From: Phaeobacter gallaeciensis | GTDB lineage: Bacteria > Pseudomonadota > Alphaproteobacteria > Rhodobacterales > Rhodobacteraceae | DNA: 64,000 nucleotides | NCBI RefSeq assembly: GCF_001678945.1 | Contig: NZ_CP015124.1 | Span: 3,696,001-3,760,000, forward strand | Direction: 5' to 3' | Part shown: positions 26,827-36,810 of the stretch, one piece after another | How positions within the stretch are numbered: the first letter of the stretch is position 1 | How the letters are laid out: each line of letters starts with the position of its first letter | Made by a program: the position numbers and the translations under genes | Notes under the pieces: generated by a model | What the model was told of the DNA's origin: nothing | The model's input: the letters and a program-made list of their open reading frames with translations, nothing else | Database searches by the model: none

Positions 26827-27810
26827 ATGTCAGAGGAAACCCAGCGTTTCGAGAACGCGCCGGAGGTGGCGCTGGAATGGCACAGGGATGGCACCGGGGC
26901 TGCATTGGCCACGGTGGTGCAGACTTGGGGATCGGCGCCGCGCCGGGCCGGATCGCAGCTGGTGGTGGGCGGCGATGGCCGCATCGAAGGCTCGGTCTCG
27001 GGCGGCTGCGTCGAAAGCGCGGTGGTCTTTGAGGCGCTGGAGGCGATCGAGGATGGCAAGCATCGCCTGCTCGAGTTCGGGGTCAGCGACGATGATGCCT
27101 TTGCCGTGGGGCTGGCCTGCGGCGGCACCATCAAGGTTCTGGTTGAGCCCGTGGGCGGCGCCCTGCCGGTGGATCTGCTGGAGGAACTGGTCGCGGCCCG
27201 CAAGGAACGTATTGCGCTTGCCTATGAGGTGGATCTGGACAGCGGCGCGCGGCGTCTGGTGCGGGATGGCTATGCTGAGCGCCTGCGCATGGACCGCTCT
27301 GGTGTTGAGGAAGACGGAAAGACCTTCGTTGCCGTGCACAACCCGCCACTGCGGCTGATCGTGGTGGGGGCGGTGCATATCGCCCAGGCGCTGGTGCCCA
27401 TGGCGCGGATTGCGGGTTATGATCCGGTGATTATCGACCCGCGCGAGGCCTTTGCCGCCGCCGCGCGGTTCCCGGGCGAGACATTGATGGACGATTGGCC
27501 GGATGAGGCGGTGGAAAAGCTTGGCCTTGATGCCCGCACCGCGCTGGTGCTGCTGACCCATGATCCGAAACTCGACGATCCGGCGCTGGAGGCTGCGCTG
27601 GGCGCGGATTGCTTCTACATCGGCGCGCTTGGCTCCACCCGCACCCATGCCAAACGGGTGGACCGGATGGTGGCGGCTGGTTTCACCGCAGAACAGATCG
27701 GGCGCATCCACGGGCCCATCGGTCTGGATATCGGCGCGGCGGGGCCGTCTGAAATCGCGGTGTCGATCCTGGCCGAGATGACAGCGGTTCTGCGCGGCAA
27801 ATCCTCATGA
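26827..27810 (+). CDS. XdhC/CoxF family molybdenum-enzyme maturation protein
   Basis: The 327-residue protein has the N-terminal XdhC/CoxI domain (ALATVVQTWGSAPRRAGSQLVV ... EGSVSGGCVESAVV ... LACGGTIKV) and a C-terminal Rossmann-type XdhC_C domain (LRLIVVGAVHIAQALVPMA; FYIGALGSTRTHAKR; GPIGLDIGA). In the family it binds Mo cofactor and delivers its sulfurated form to xanthine dehydrogenase or CODH-type enzymes. The stop overlaps the next start by four bases. Confidence 0.9.
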   Translation: MSEETQRFENAPEVALEWHRDGTGAALATVVQTWGSAPRRAGSQLVVGGDGRIEGSVSGGCVESAVVFEALEAIEDGKHRLLEFGVSDDDAFAVGLACGGTIKVLVEPVGGALPVDLLEELVAARKERIALAYEVDLDSGARRLVRDGYAERLRMDRSGVEEDGKTFVAVHNPPLRLIVVGAVHIAQALVPMARIAGYDPVIIDPREAFAAAARFPGETLMDDWPDEAVEKLGLDARTALVLLTHDPKLDDPALEAALGADCFYIGALGSTRTHAKRVDRMVAAGFTAEQIGRIHGPIGLDIGAAGPSEIAVSILAEMTAVLRGKSS

Positions 27811-28823
27811 AGTTCGGCCCGGTTCCGCTGGATCAGGCCGAGGGGGCGATCCTGGCGCATTCCCTGCATCTGGAGACCCGCAAGATTGCCAAGGGCACGG
27901 CGCTGGCCGCTGAAGATCTTCGCGATCTGGCCGCCTCCGGTTTCTCCGAAGTCACCGCCGCGCGGCTGGAAAGCGGCGATATGCACGAGGATGCGGCGGC
28001 GCAGGCGCTGGCCCACGCCATTGTCCCAGACCCAAGCGCCCAAGGGCTGCGCATTTCCGGCGCCGGGGCGGGGCGGGTGAACCTTTACGCCGAAACCTGC
28101 GGTGTGGTGGAGCTGGACCGGGCGCAGCTGGAGGCGGTGAATGCGGTCGATCCGATGATCACCATCGCCACCGTGCCCGCCTATCACCGGGTCGATGCAG
28201 GCGGCATGATCGCCACCATCAAGATCATCGCCTACGGGGTGCCTGAGGCGCACCTGATGCAAGCGGCAAGGAATGCAGGCGGGGCGTTGCGGGTGCGCGC
28301 CCCGGTTTACAAGACCGCAACCCTGATCGAAACGCGGGTTACGGGCGATACTCCATCCGAAAAGGGCCGCGCGGCCATGGCCGGAAGGCTCGACCGGATG
28401 GGTATGGAGTTGACAGATCGCGTGGTTGTGCCCCACCGCGAGGCGGAGCTTTCCGCAGCCATCGGCGATGCGCCGGGAGAGGTCATCCTGATCCTTACCG
28501 GATCGGCGACCTCGGACCCACTGGATGTGGCGCCTCAGGCGCTGCGGCTGGCGGGGGGCACGGTGACGCGCTTTGGCATGCCGGTCGATCCGGGCAACCT
28601 TCTGTTTCTCGGTGCGCTGGGCGAAAAGCCTGTGATCGGCCTGCCGGGCTGCGCCCGCTCGCCTGCGCTTAATGGCGCGGACTGGGTGTTGGAACGGGTG
28701 ATCTGTGGCGTCGCGTTGCGCGGGGCGGATATCGCCGCCATGGGGGTTGGCGGGCTGCTGAAAGAGATTCCCACCCGGCCCATGCCGCGCCGCGCTGGAC
28801 AGGATGACGCCGGGCGTGGCTGA
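27807..28823 (+). CDS. Molybdopterin-binding protein (MoCF/MoeA-like)
   Basis: The 338-residue protein begins MKFGPVPLDQAEGAILAHSL, the usual start of the molybdopterin-binding proteins found next to coxF-type genes. Its middle and C-terminal half matches the MoCF_biosynth fold (VILILTGSATSDPLDVAPQALRLAGGTVTRFGMPVDPGNLLFLGALGEKPVIGLPG). It probably holds or modifies the Mo cofactor before insertion into CoxL, possibly as the cytidylyltransferase partner. It is translationally coupled to the XdhC-like gene and followed by a 168-base gap. Confidence 0.82.
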   Translation: MKFGPVPLDQAEGAILAHSLHLETRKIAKGTALAAEDLRDLAASGFSEVTAARLESGDMHEDAAAQALAHAIVPDPSAQGLRISGAGAGRVNLYAETCGVVELDRAQLEAVNAVDPMITIATVPAYHRVDAGGMIATIKIIAYGVPEAHLMQAARNAGGALRVRAPVYKTATLIETRVTGDTPSEKGRAAMAGRLDRMGMELTDRVVVPHREAELSAAIGDAPGEVILILTGSATSDPLDVAPQALRLAGGTVTRFGMPVDPGNLLFLGALGEKPVIGLPGCARSPALNGADWVLERVICGVALRGADIAAMGVGGLLKEIPTRPMPRRAGQDDAGRG

Positions 28824-28991
28824 ACGCTGCGCCAGAGAGCACAAAATGTCCGCATCTCCAACGTGTTACGCGCGGCTTCTTGCCGTTTGGCAAAAATGTT
28901 ACGGCCAGAGGCATTTCTGGGGGTTCGCGCCAGCCGCATCCCGTGCTTAACTCCTATTCAGCCAAACAAAAGTAGCGAATGGGAGGAATTC

Positions 28992-29477
<486 letters not shown>

Positions 29478-29590
29478 GGCCATAAGCCCGCCGCGGGCAG
29501 CGCAGGGAGGCGCGGCCCGGGACGAAAGACAATTTTGCATGACCAAGAGGTGCGCCATCGCGCGCACCATCCAGGGAGGAGATTTGGACA

Positions 29591-31954
29591 ATGCCAAAGG
29601 ATAGTGGCATCGGCGCCAGCCCGAAGCGGCGCGAAGACGTAAGGTTCCTGACCGGAACCGGCAATTACACCGACGACATCAACCTCAACAATCAGGCCTA
29701 TGTGCATTTCCTGCGCTCGGATGTGGCCCACGGCAAGATCAACGGCATCGACACCTCGGCTGCGGCCGCGATGCCCGGCGTCATCCGAATTTTTACCGGC
29801 GCTGATTTCGAAGGTGTGGGATCGATTCCCTGCGGCTGGCAGGTGACCGACCGCCATGGAGAACCGATGCAGGAACCTGCGCACCCGGTTCTGGCTCAGG
29901 GTAAGGTCCGCTATGTGGGCGATGCCATCGCCGCCGTGGTCGCAGAAAGCCGCGAGGAAGCTCGCGACGCCGCCGAGGCGATTGAGCTCGATATCGAAGA
30001 ACTGCCCGCCGTCATCGACATGAAGGAGGCCGTCAAGGAAGGCGCCCCCAAGGTGCATGACGATCTCACGTCGAACCTCTGCTATGACTGGGGCTTCGTG
30101 GAAGAAAACAAACCGGCAGTGGAAGAGGCCTTTGCCAATGCGGCCCATGTGACCACACTGGAGCTGGTCAACAACCGTCTGGTCGCGAACCCGATGGAGC
30201 CGCGCGTGGCGGTGGGCGATTTCAACCGGGCCACCGGGGAATCGACGCTTTATACCACCTCGCAGAACCCGCATGTGATCCGCCTTCTGATGGGCGCTTT
30301 CGTGCTGGGCATCCCCGAGCATAAGCTGCGCGTCATCGCGCCGGATGTGGGCGGTGGTTTCGGCACCAAGATCTTCCACTATGCCGAGGAAGCCTTCTGT
30401 ACCTTCGCGGCCAAGGCGCTGAACCGGGCGGTCAAATGGACCTCTACCCGGTCCGAGGCCTTCATGTCGGATGCCCACGGGCGCGATCACGTGACCAAGA
30501 TCGAACTGGCGCTGGATGCGGAGAACAACTTTACCGCGCTGCGCACCGACACCTACGCCAACATGGGCGCATACCTGTCGACCTTTGCGCCTTCGGTGCC
30601 GACCTGGCTGCATGGCACGCTGATGGCGGGTAACTACAAGACGCCGCTGATCTATGTGAACGTGAAGGCCGTCTTCACCAACACGGTGCCGGTCGATGCC
30701 TATCGCGGTGCGGGCCGCCCTGAGGCGACATTCCAGCTGGAGCGCGTCATCGACAAGGCCGCGCGCGAGCTGGGCGTCGATCCCATCGCGCTGCGGCGCC
30801 AGAACTTCATCACCGAATTCCCCTATGCCACCCCGGTGGCGGTGGAATATGACACCGGCGATTACAACGCGACCATGGACAAGCTGATGGAGGTTGCTGA
30901 TTTCGCAGGCTTCAAGGCGCGCCGCGCCAAGAGCGAGGAAAACGGCAAGCTGCGCGGTCTGGGCGTCAACTGCTATATCGAGGCCTGCGGCATCGCGCCG
31001 TCGAACCTTGTCGGGCAGCTGGGCGCGCGGGCGGGTCTTTATGAATCCGCCACGGTACGAGTGAATGCGACCGGGGGTCTGGTGGTTATGACCGGCAGCC
31101 ACAGCCACGGGCAGGGGCATGAAACCTCCTTCCCGCAGGTGATCGCGGATATGATCGGCATCGACGAAAGCATGGTCGAGATCGTGCATGGCGACACCGC
31201 CAACACCCCGATGGGCATGGGCACCTACGGCTCGCGCTCCCTCGCGGTTGGTGGCTCTGCCATGGTGCGGGCGACGGAAAAGATCATCGCCAAGGCGAAG
31301 AAGATCGCCGCCCACATCCTGGAAGCTTCCGATGCGGATATCGAACTGAAGGATGGCCAGTTCTCGGTTGCGGGCACGGACAAGTCCCTCGCCTGGGGCG
31401 ATGTCACGCTGGCGGCCTATGTGCCGCACAACTACCCGCTTGAGGATATGGAGCCGGGGCTGGAAGAGACCGCCTTTTACGATCCGGCGAACTTCACCTA
31501 CCCCTCGGGCGCCTATGCCTGCGAGGTGGAGGTCGATCCTGAGACCGGCAAGGTCACCATCGAACGTTTCGCGGCGGCGGATGACTTTGGTAATATCGTC
31601 AACCCGATGATCGTCGATGGTCAGGTGCACGGCGGTATCGGCCAGGGCATCGGTCAGGCGCTGCTCGAAGGCTGCGTCTATGACGAGAACGGTCAGCTTT
31701 TGTCGGCCTCCTACATGGATTACGCCATGCCGCGCGCCGATGATCTGCCCTTCTATCAGGTTGACCATTCCTGCCAGACGCCCTGTACCCATAACCCCCT
31801 TGGGGTGAAGGGCTGCGGTGAGGCCGGTGCCATCGGATCGCCGCCGGCGGTTGTGAATGCGGTGGTGGACGCGCTGCAGGCAGCGGGTAAAGATGTGACA
31901 CATATCGATATGCCACTCAGCCCCGGCCGCGTCTGGGCTGCGATGAACAGTTAA
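29591..31954 (+). CDS. coxL: Form II aerobic CO-dehydrogenase-type large subunit
   Basis: This 787-residue molybdopterin subunit belongs to the xanthine oxidase family. The active-site loop is AYRGAGR at residues 370-376, the form II (BMS) signature; true form I CoxL has AYxCSFR with the Cu-ligating Cys. [15 protein letters not shown] and the late [13 protein letters not shown] with the catalytic Glu are present. Whether form II enzymes oxidise CO in vivo is disputed, so the substrate may be another small molecule. A GGGAGG lies about 15 bases before the ATG. A 113-base gap separates it from coxS. Confidence 0.93.
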   Translation: MPKDSGIGASPKRREDVRFLTGTGNYTDDINLNNQAYVHFLRSDVAHGKINGIDTSAAAAMPGVIRIFTGADFEGVGSIPCGWQVTDRHGEPMQEPAHPVLAQGKVRYVGDAIAAVVAESREEARDAAEAIELDIEELPAVIDMKEAVKEGAPKVHDDLTSNLCYDWGFVEENKPAVEEAFANAAHVTTLELVNNRLVANPMEPRVAVGDFNRATGESTLYTTSQNPHVIRLLMGAFVLGIPEHKLRVIAPDVGGGFGTKIFHYAEEAFCTFAAKALNRAVKWTSTRSEAFMSDAHGRDHVTKIELALDAENNFTALRTDTYANMGAYLSTFAPSVPTWLHGTLMAGNYKTPLIYVNVKAVFTNTVPVDAYRGAGRPEATFQLERVIDKAARELGVDPIALRRQNFITEFPYATPVAVEYDTGDYNATMDKLMEVADFAGFKARRAKSEENGKLRGLGVNCYIEACGIAPSNLVGQLGARAGLYESATVRVNATGGLVVMTGSHSHGQGHETSFPQVIADMIGIDESMVEIVHGDTANTPMGMGTYGSRSLAVGGSAMVRATEKIIAKAKKIAAHILEASDADIELKDGQFSVAGTDKSLAWGDVTLAAYVPHNYPLEDMEPGLEETAFYDPANFTYPSGAYACEVEVDPETGKVTIERFAAADDFGNIVNPMIVDGQVHGGIGQGIGQALLEGCVYDENGQLLSASYMDYAMPRADDLPFYQVDHSCQTPCTHNPLGVKGCGEAGAIGSPPAVVNAVVDALQAAGKDVTHIDMPLSPGRVWAAMNS

Positions 31955-32062
31955 CACCGGGGCAGGGGCCAGGCAGATGTGCCGGGTCCCTGCGCCCTTG
32001 GGAGATTTGAACAAAAGAACAAGGGGGGTGATCCCCCGGCATTCTTTGGGAAGGAAAGCGGA

Positions 32063-32857
32063 ATGTATAATTTCGAGTTTGAAAAACCTGCCTCCATTGC
32101 CGACGCGGTTGCCGCGCTGGCAGAGGAAGACGCGCAGGCGCTGGGCGGTGGCCAGACCCTGCTGCCGACCATGAAACAGCGGCTGGCGATGCCGTCGAAA
32201 CTGGTCTCGCTTGCCGGGATTGGTGAAATGCAGGGCGTCTGCCGCGAAGATGATGGCAGCCTGGCAATCGGCGGCGCTACCACCCATGCCACCGTTGCCT
32301 CCGAGGCCGCAGCGCATTATCCCGCGCTGGCCGAGCTGGCCAGCCACATCGGCGATCCCGCCGTGCGCAACCGGGGCACCATCGGCGGCTCGCTTGCCAA
32401 TAACGATCCGGCGGCCTGCTATCCGGCGGCGGTTCTGGGCAGCGGCGCCACCGTGATCACCAATGCCCGCGAAATCGCGGCGGATGATTATTTCGATGGT
32501 CTTTTCACCACCGCGTTGGAAGAGGGTGAGATCATCACCGGCGTGCGGTTCCCGGTGCCAGAGGCCGCGAACTATCAGAAGTTCGTGCAGCCTGCCTCGC
32601 GCTTTGCCCTGGTGGGGGTTTTCGTGGCCAAATACGCGGACGGGGTGCGGGTTGCCGTCACCGGCGCCTCGGAAGAGGGTGTGTTCCGCTGGAGCGAAGC
32701 TGAGCAGGCACTGGGCAAGGAATTCCGCCCCGACGCTCTGACGGATCTGCGCATTAACCCGGCCAACATGATGGGCGATATCCACGGCACCAAGGAATAC
32801 CGTGCCCATCTTGTCGGTGTCCTGACCAAACGCGCCGTGGCTGCCGCCGCAGGCTGA
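32063..32857 (+). CDS. coxM: CODH-type medium subunit, FAD-binding
   Basis: This 264-residue FAD subunit has ALGGGQTLLPTMKQRLAMP near residue 31 and RNRGTIGGSLANNDPAA near residue 102, the two FAD-binding stretches of the CoxM/CutM family. It completes the S-L-M heterotrimer and hands electrons to the respiratory chain. The ATG at 32063 follows AAGGAAAGCGGA; an upstream open frame to 31979 lacks similarity. A terminator follows. Confidence 0.93.
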   Translation: MYNFEFEKPASIADAVAALAEEDAQALGGGQTLLPTMKQRLAMPSKLVSLAGIGEMQGVCREDDGSLAIGGATTHATVASEAAAHYPALAELASHIGDPAVRNRGTIGGSLANNDPAACYPAAVLGSGATVITNAREIAADDYFDGLFTTALEEGEIITGVRFPVPEAANYQKFVQPASRFALVGVFVAKYADGVRVAVTGASEEGVFRWSEAEQALGKEFRPDALTDLRINPANMMGDIHGTKEYRAHLVGVLTKRAVAAAAG

Positions 32858-32880
32858 GCCACTGGGACAGAACAGCAATG

Positions 32881-32904
32881 GGGCCTCGCAGCACTGCGGG
32901 GCCC
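32881..32904 (+). terminator. Intrinsic terminator after coxM
   Basis: GGGCCTCGCAG-CA-CTGCGGGGCCC forms an 11-pair stem with one G.U, followed by TTTTT, between the convergent coxM and methyltransferase genes. Confidence 0.85.
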
Positions 32905-32926
32905 TTTTTCATGCGGGCACCTGTGG

Positions 32927-33526
32927 TCAGGCGGGGTTGCGCGCCACGAAATCGATGAGGGCTGACATGCCGCTGTGGCCGCGTCCCTCCTGCACCTCCC
33001 GCTCATAGGCGCGGTTCTCCAGGATGTCCCAGCCTACGAAATCAGCGGCCAGCTGATCCTCGGTGTACATGTTCTCGGCAAAGGGCGGCCCGCCGGTGCC
33101 GAACTCAAGCTGTTTCGGCGTATAGCCATGCAGCAGCAGCACACCGCCGGGTTTCAGGCTGCGTTTCATGCCTTCGAATTGCACCTTGCGATCCTTGGGG
33201 CCGACGAACTGGATGAAAATGCCGACCACCAAATCATAGGCATCCTCAGGCCAGTCATGGGTGAGGATATCAACGTTTTGGAAATCCACCGTGACGCCAC
33301 GCTCTGCCGCCAGATCACGGGCGCGGGCAATGGCGGTGGGGGCGAACTCATAGGCGGTCGTCTCAAGCCCCCGCTGCGCCATGTAGACGGAATTGCGCCC
33401 CTCGCCATCGGCCACCGACAGGGCCGTCTGGCCCGGCGTCAGATAGGTGGCATGTTCGGTCAGGAACCGGGCTGGTTCGGTCCCGAACACATAGTCATCG
33501 GAGTTTGCAAATCGTTCTTCCCACAT
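32927..33526 (-). CDS. Class I SAM-dependent methyltransferase
   Basis: The 199-residue protein starts MWEERFANSDDYVFGTEPARFL, a pattern typical of TehB-like methyltransferases. ALSVADGEGRNSVYMA is motif I, and DLVVGIFIQFVGP with GGVLLLHGYTP are the later Rossmann strands. The substrate is unknown; relatives act in tellurite or thiol methylation. The ATG at 33526 has AGGACG upstream. It is 133 bases downstream of infC on the same strand, and no terminator is seen between them. Confidence 0.82.
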   Translation of the reverse strand: MWEERFANSDDYVFGTEPARFLTEHATYLTPGQTALSVADGEGRNSVYMAQRGLETTAYEFAPTAIARARDLAAERGVTVDFQNVDILTHDWPEDAYDLVVGIFIQFVGPKDRKVQFEGMKRSLKPGGVLLLHGYTPKQLEFGTGGPPFAENMYTEDQLAADFVGWDILENRAYEREVQEGRGHSGMSALIDFVARNPA

Positions 33527-33659
33527 GTCGGCTCGTCCTGATCGCATGGCTGTTTATCAGGGGCGACAATGACAACGCCCCCAGCGCAGTCAAGCACCAG
33601 GGGCGGAATAAAAAGGCGGAATTCAGCCCAGATCGAGCCGGTCCGTCAGGGCCGCAAGA

Positions 33660-34208
33660 TCATTTCTGCGGCAGCGGGCCGATCATCATGATCATCTGAC
33701 GGCCTTCCATCTTCGGCATGTTTTCGATCTTGCCGATATCTTTGACGTCTTCGGCCACACGCTCCAGCAACTCACGGCCGAGGTTCTGGTGCGCCATCTC
33801 GCGCCCGCGGAAACGCAGGGTGATCTTCACCTTGTCACCGTTTTCGAGGAATTTGAAAACGTTGCGCATTTTTACGCTGTAGTCATTGGTGTCCGTGTTC
33901 GGGCGGAACTTGACCTCTTTGACCTCGATGATCTTCTGCTTTTTACGGGCTTCGCTTTCGCGTTTCTGTTGCTCGTATTTGAACTTGCCGAAGTCCATGA
34001 TCTTGCAGACCGGCGGATTGGCGTTCGGCGAGATCTCCACAAGGTCCAGACCCGCTTCCGCTGCCATCTCCATCGCCTTGGCCGGATGGACAACGCCAAC
34101 GTTCTCCCCTTCGGCGCCAATCAGGCGGATTTCGGGGGCGCGGATTTTTTCGTTCGTGCGCGGGCCGGTATCACGTGGCGGCGGCGCGTTATGAGGTCTG
34201 CGGGCTAT
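33660..34208 (-). CDS. infC: Translation initiation factor IF-3 with non-AUG start
   Basis: IF-3 keeps ribosomal subunits apart and checks the start codon. The frame reads (M)[30 protein letters not shown]..., the normal N-domain, then [51 protein letters not shown] and [14 protein letters not shown] of the C-domain. The first ATG in frame (34073) would delete the first 45 residues. The likely start is ATA at 34208 with AAAGG nine bases upstream, giving 182 residues; an ATT at 34217 is the alternative. Rare start codons are how IF-3 autoregulates in E. coli (AUU). Confidence 0.92.
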   Translation of the reverse strand: MARRPHNAPPPRDTGPRTNEKIRAPEIRLIGAEGENVGVVHPAKAMEMAAEAGLDLVEISPNANPPVCKIMDFGKFKYEQQKRESEARKKQKIIEVKEVKFRPNTDTNDYSVKMRNVFKFLENGDKVKITLRFRGREMAHQNLGRELLERVAEDVKDIGKIENMPKMEGRQMIMMIGPLPQK

Positions 34209-34649
34209 GGGTTCAATCCTTTGATGGTTGCCAATTTTCGAGCATGAAATCTAAACCGGGGCGCTGCGTCTTTCAAGCGGGAACCGATGCGGGCCTTCGT
34301 GAAAAGAGGCGATTGTCACCGCAGAACCGGCGCAGCGTTCCCGCAGCCGGGGCCGGGGGCAGGCAGGCACCGGTGCCCGGTGGGCTGGGCGGCAGTTGGT
34401 CAGGTGCGATCGGCATTCGATTCGGGGGGTGGGTGTCAGGGGGAAAGCGTTCCGGTTTCCGGCGCAGGCAAAGCCCCGCCAATCGTCCGGGATCCGGTCG
34501 GCGGCGGCTGGCCGATGACGCGTCCGGCGGTTTTTGCCCCTTGTGGCGGGCGCTGCGGGACGTCAGCTAGCCGGTATCGAATGTCGCAAGAACACGCGCC
34601 GGTCTGCCTGTCGCCAGACAGGTTCCGGCCAGAACAAAGGAGAGACATC
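34209..34649. other. infC / Ala-rich gene intergenic region
   Basis: No convincing gene is seen in these 440 bases. The open frames in it lack ribosome-binding sites and family similarity. It includes the palindrome CACCGG-TGC-CCGGTG at 34368-34382 (also found at 15940) and must hold the divergent promoters. Confidence 0.45.
34368..34382. repeat. CACCGG-TGC-CCGGTG hairpin, copy 2
   Basis: This 15-base sequence is identical to that at 15940-15954 and is followed by GGCTGGGC. Confidence 0.4.
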
Positions 34650-35300
34650 ATGAAACCCGTTATTGTTGCCGTAGCAGCCGGGGTGGTGGCGATTGGCGCT
34701 TACTATGCCTTTTCCGTCCAGACCGAAGACAGTGTGATCAGTAACGCGCCGGCCAACACGGATGCCCCCGCAGCCGTGACAGAGCCTGCACCTGAGGCAG
34801 AACCTGCACCGGTGGTCGAGGAAAGCACCGAGGCAGAGGCCCCCAAGACAGTGGCAGAGCAGGCCGAAGAGGCTGCTGAAGCGGTTGAGAGTGCCGTAGA
34901 GGAGACCGTTGACGGGGCCGCAACCGATGCCGAGGCCGCTGTGGAGGGCGCTGCAGATGCCGCAGAGACCGCTGCAGCTGCTGCAGTGGAGGCGGCAGAG
35001 GATGTTGTCGAACAGGCGGATGAGGCTGTCCGCGACGCGGTTGAGAGCGCAACCCAGGCCGCGACAGACGCGGCGGGCAGTGCCACGGACCCCGCGGGGG
35101 AGCAGGCCGCAGATCAGGCCATGTCAGAGGCGCTGACGCTGGAAGGCTTTGATTACGAAACGGTCACCACGATGATCGCCGACTCGGATCTGTCGCAGAC
35201 CCAGAAAACCGTTCTGACCTCGGCGCTGGATGCGGCAAAGGACAGCCCGGCGATGCTGAAGGCGGCGCTGGATCAGGTGAAGGCCGCGCTGAACCTGTAA
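34650..35300 (+). CDS. Membrane-anchored Ala/Glu-rich helical protein
   Basis: The 216-residue protein has an N-terminal hydrophobic segment (MKPVIVAVAAGVVAIGAYYA), a signal anchor or uncleaved signal, and a Pro/Glu-rich spacer. A strongly acidic Ala/Val/Glu/Asp block with roughly heptad-like AAE..EAVE repeats (residues 70-155) should form long amphipathic helices. A short folded C-terminus (EGFDYETVTTMIADSDLSQTQKTVLTSALDAA) ends the protein. The composition resembles periplasmic apolipoprotein-like proteins. The ATG at 34650 has AAAGGAGAG nine bases upstream. The function is unknown. Confidence 0.75.
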   Translation: MKPVIVAVAAGVVAIGAYYAFSVQTEDSVISNAPANTDAPAAVTEPAPEAEPAPVVEESTEAEAPKTVAEQAEEAAEAVESAVEETVDGAATDAEAAVEGAADAAETAAAAAVEAAEDVVEQADEAVRDAVESATQAATDAAGSATDPAGEQAADQAMSEALTLEGFDYETVTTMIADSDLSQTQKTVLTSALDAAKDSPAMLKAALDQVKAALNL

Positions 35301-35350
35301 TTCCTACGCTGGAGTGCAGCGGCGGGATAACCCACTGGTACAAAAGAAAA

Positions 35351-35380
35351 GCCGCGCCGCCCGTATCCGGGTGGCGCGGC
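35351..35380. terminator. Bidirectional terminator between Ala-rich gene and fpr
   Basis: GCCGCGCCGCCCG-TATC-CGGGTGGCGCGGC forms a 13-pair stem with one G.U. It is flanked by AAAAGAAAAG on the left (TTTTCTTTT for the minus strand) and CTTCTTATG on the right, so it can serve both convergent genes. Confidence 0.85.
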
Positions 35381-35424
35381 CTTCTTATGTCTGGTCATTG
35401 GCGGCTTGCGCCAAAGCAAATGCC

Positions 35425-36288
35425 TCAGTCGAGGAAGGCCTTTTCCACCACATATTGCGCGGGCTTGGAATTGGCGCCTTCTTCAAGGCCGGCCGCTTCC
35501 AGCATGTCCTTCAGTTCCAGGTTGAAGGCCAGGTTGCCGCAGATCATCGCCCGGTCGCTCTCGGGGTTGAGCGGCTCCACACCCAGATCCTTGTAGGCTT
35601 CGCCCGAGTTGATCAGGTCGGTGATCCGGCCCATCTTGGCGCTCTCTTCCCGGGTGGTGGTGGGGTAGTATTTGATCTTCTTCCAGAAGCCCTCACCGAT
35701 CACCTCATTCAGGAGCTCGTCGTCCTTCAGGCTTTCGATCAGTTCCCGGCCATAGGTCAGCTCGCCTGCGGTGCGGCAGGTGTGGGTGATGATGACCTCG
35801 TCGTAATCCTCGTAGGTCTGCGGCTCGCGCAGCAGCGAGGCGAAGGGTGCAAAGCCGGTGCCGGTGGCGAAGAACCAGATCCGTTTGCCGGGCAGCAACG
35901 CATCGTGCACCAGGGTGCCAACGGGTTTGGGCCGCAGGATGATCTGATCGCCTTCTTTGATGTGCTGCAGTTTCGAGGTCAGCGGACCGTCCTGCACCTT
36001 GATCGAGTAGAACTCCAGTTCCTCATCCCATGAGGGCGAGGCGATGGAATAGGCACGAAGCAGCGGCTTCTGCTTGCCGGTCTTGGGGTCGGGATCGCCC
36101 ATCAGGCCGATCATCACGAACTCGCCCGAGCGGAAGCGCAGCGACGCAGGCCGCGATACCCGGAAGGAAAACAGGCGGTCTGTCCAGTGCTTGACCGCGG
36201 TCACGGTCTGGGCGTCCGGCAGGGTCGGGGTCGCCTTGGCGGGCTTGGCTTCGGAGGCAGTGTCGGTCACGGCGGTCATCTCGTTCAT
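35425..36288 (-). CDS. fpr: Ferredoxin--NADP reductase
   Basis: This FAD enzyme moves electrons between NADPH and ferredoxin or flavodoxin. In the 287-residue protein, RLFSFRVSRP and FRSGEFVMIGLMG (about residues 38-63) begin the FAD domain, LLRAYSIASPSWDEELEFYSIKV is the FAD-binding RxYS motif, and IWFFATGTGFAPFASLLREP starts the NADP domain. The C-terminus VVEKAFLD is typical of the subclass. Start choice is uncertain: GTG 36297, ATG 36288 and ATG 36279 all lack a clear ribosome-binding site, and a hairpin lies directly upstream. It lies next to the sulfite-reductase genes, for which it could supply electrons. Confidence 0.9.
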   Translation of the reverse strand: MNEMTAVTDTASEAKPAKATPTLPDAQTVTAVKHWTDRLFSFRVSRPASLRFRSGEFVMIGLMGDPDPKTGKQKPLLRAYSIASPSWDEELEFYSIKVQDGPLTSKLQHIKEGDQIILRPKPVGTLVHDALLPGKRIWFFATGTGFAPFASLLREPQTYEDYDEVIITHTCRTAGELTYGRELIESLKDDELLNEVIGEGFWKKIKYYPTTTREESAKMGRITDLINSGEAYKDLGVEPLNPESDRAMICGNLAFNLELKDMLEAAGLEEGANSKPAQYVVEKAFLD

Positions 36289-36298
36289 CGGTTTCACT

Positions 36299-36317
36299 GC
36301 CGGTCTGTTAGACCGGC
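36299..36317. promoter_or_regulatory. Hairpin at the fpr start
   Basis: GCCGGTCT-GTT-AGACCGGC is a perfect 8-pair stem only ten bases from the ATG at 36288 on the minus strand. It could be an operator, or in the mRNA a structure that restrains translation. Confidence 0.5.
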
Positions 36318-36408
36318 ACCTCTGATTAATCGTTGATTCAGGTCAGGAAAAGCTTTGTTTTTCCCGAATTGCGGTTTGTGGGGGTGTCAGACGCGGATCG
36401 CGCCCGCT

Positions 36409-36810
36409 TCAGCGGGCGGCGCGGCCGCGTCCCAGACGTGCCTGATAGTCGTGCGCCTGCCAATTGGCCCGGGCCAGCCACTGGTCCTCGGGCTGGCGGG
36501 CGGCCAGATCATCATCGATTTCGACCTCGTCAAAGCCGCTGCGCCGCGCCATGGCGTATTGATCCGCCAGCACGTGACCATAAGCCCGGAGCCGCCCGGT
36601 ATAACCCATCTGCCGCAATTGCCGCGCCAGGGTGAAGCCGCGACCGTCGGCAAAGCTGGGGAAATGAATACGGATCATCTCGCAGCCGGGGATGCGGTTC
36701 GACAAGGGTGCCAGATCCGCATCGGGCTGCAGGTCCAGCGCGTTTTCACCTTCGTAGCCGGCCTGCCAGCTGTCGGGGCCAAATCCGGTGTCGGTCACAA
36801 TTACAGTCAT
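36409..36810 (-). CDS. DUF934 protein of the sulfite-reduction operon
   Basis: The 133-residue protein matches DUF934, a family found beside cysH and cysI: IRIHFPSFADGRGFTLARQLRQMGYTGRLRAYGHVLADQYAMARRSGFDEVEI is its core. The function is unknown; a role in assimilatory sulfate reduction is inferred only from constant neighbours. The start overlaps the cysH stop by four bases (ATGA). Confidence 0.88.
   Translation of the reverse strand: MTVIVTDTGFGPDSWQAGYEGENALDLQPDADLAPLSNRIPGCEMIRIHFPSFADGRGFTLARQLRQMGYTGRLRAYGHVLADQYAMARRSGFDEVEIDDDLAARQPEDQWLARANWQAHDYQARLGRGRAAR

Noticed and set aside
34073-34208. Starting infC at the ATG at 34073
   Set aside because: It would remove most of the conserved N-domain of IF-3, which is encoded in frame upstream.
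34287-34649. Upstream in-frame extension of the Ala-rich gene (121 codons)
   Set aside because: The ATG at 34650 has a near-consensus ribosome-binding site and begins a proper signal anchor; the extension is Arg/Gly/Pro-rich noise.
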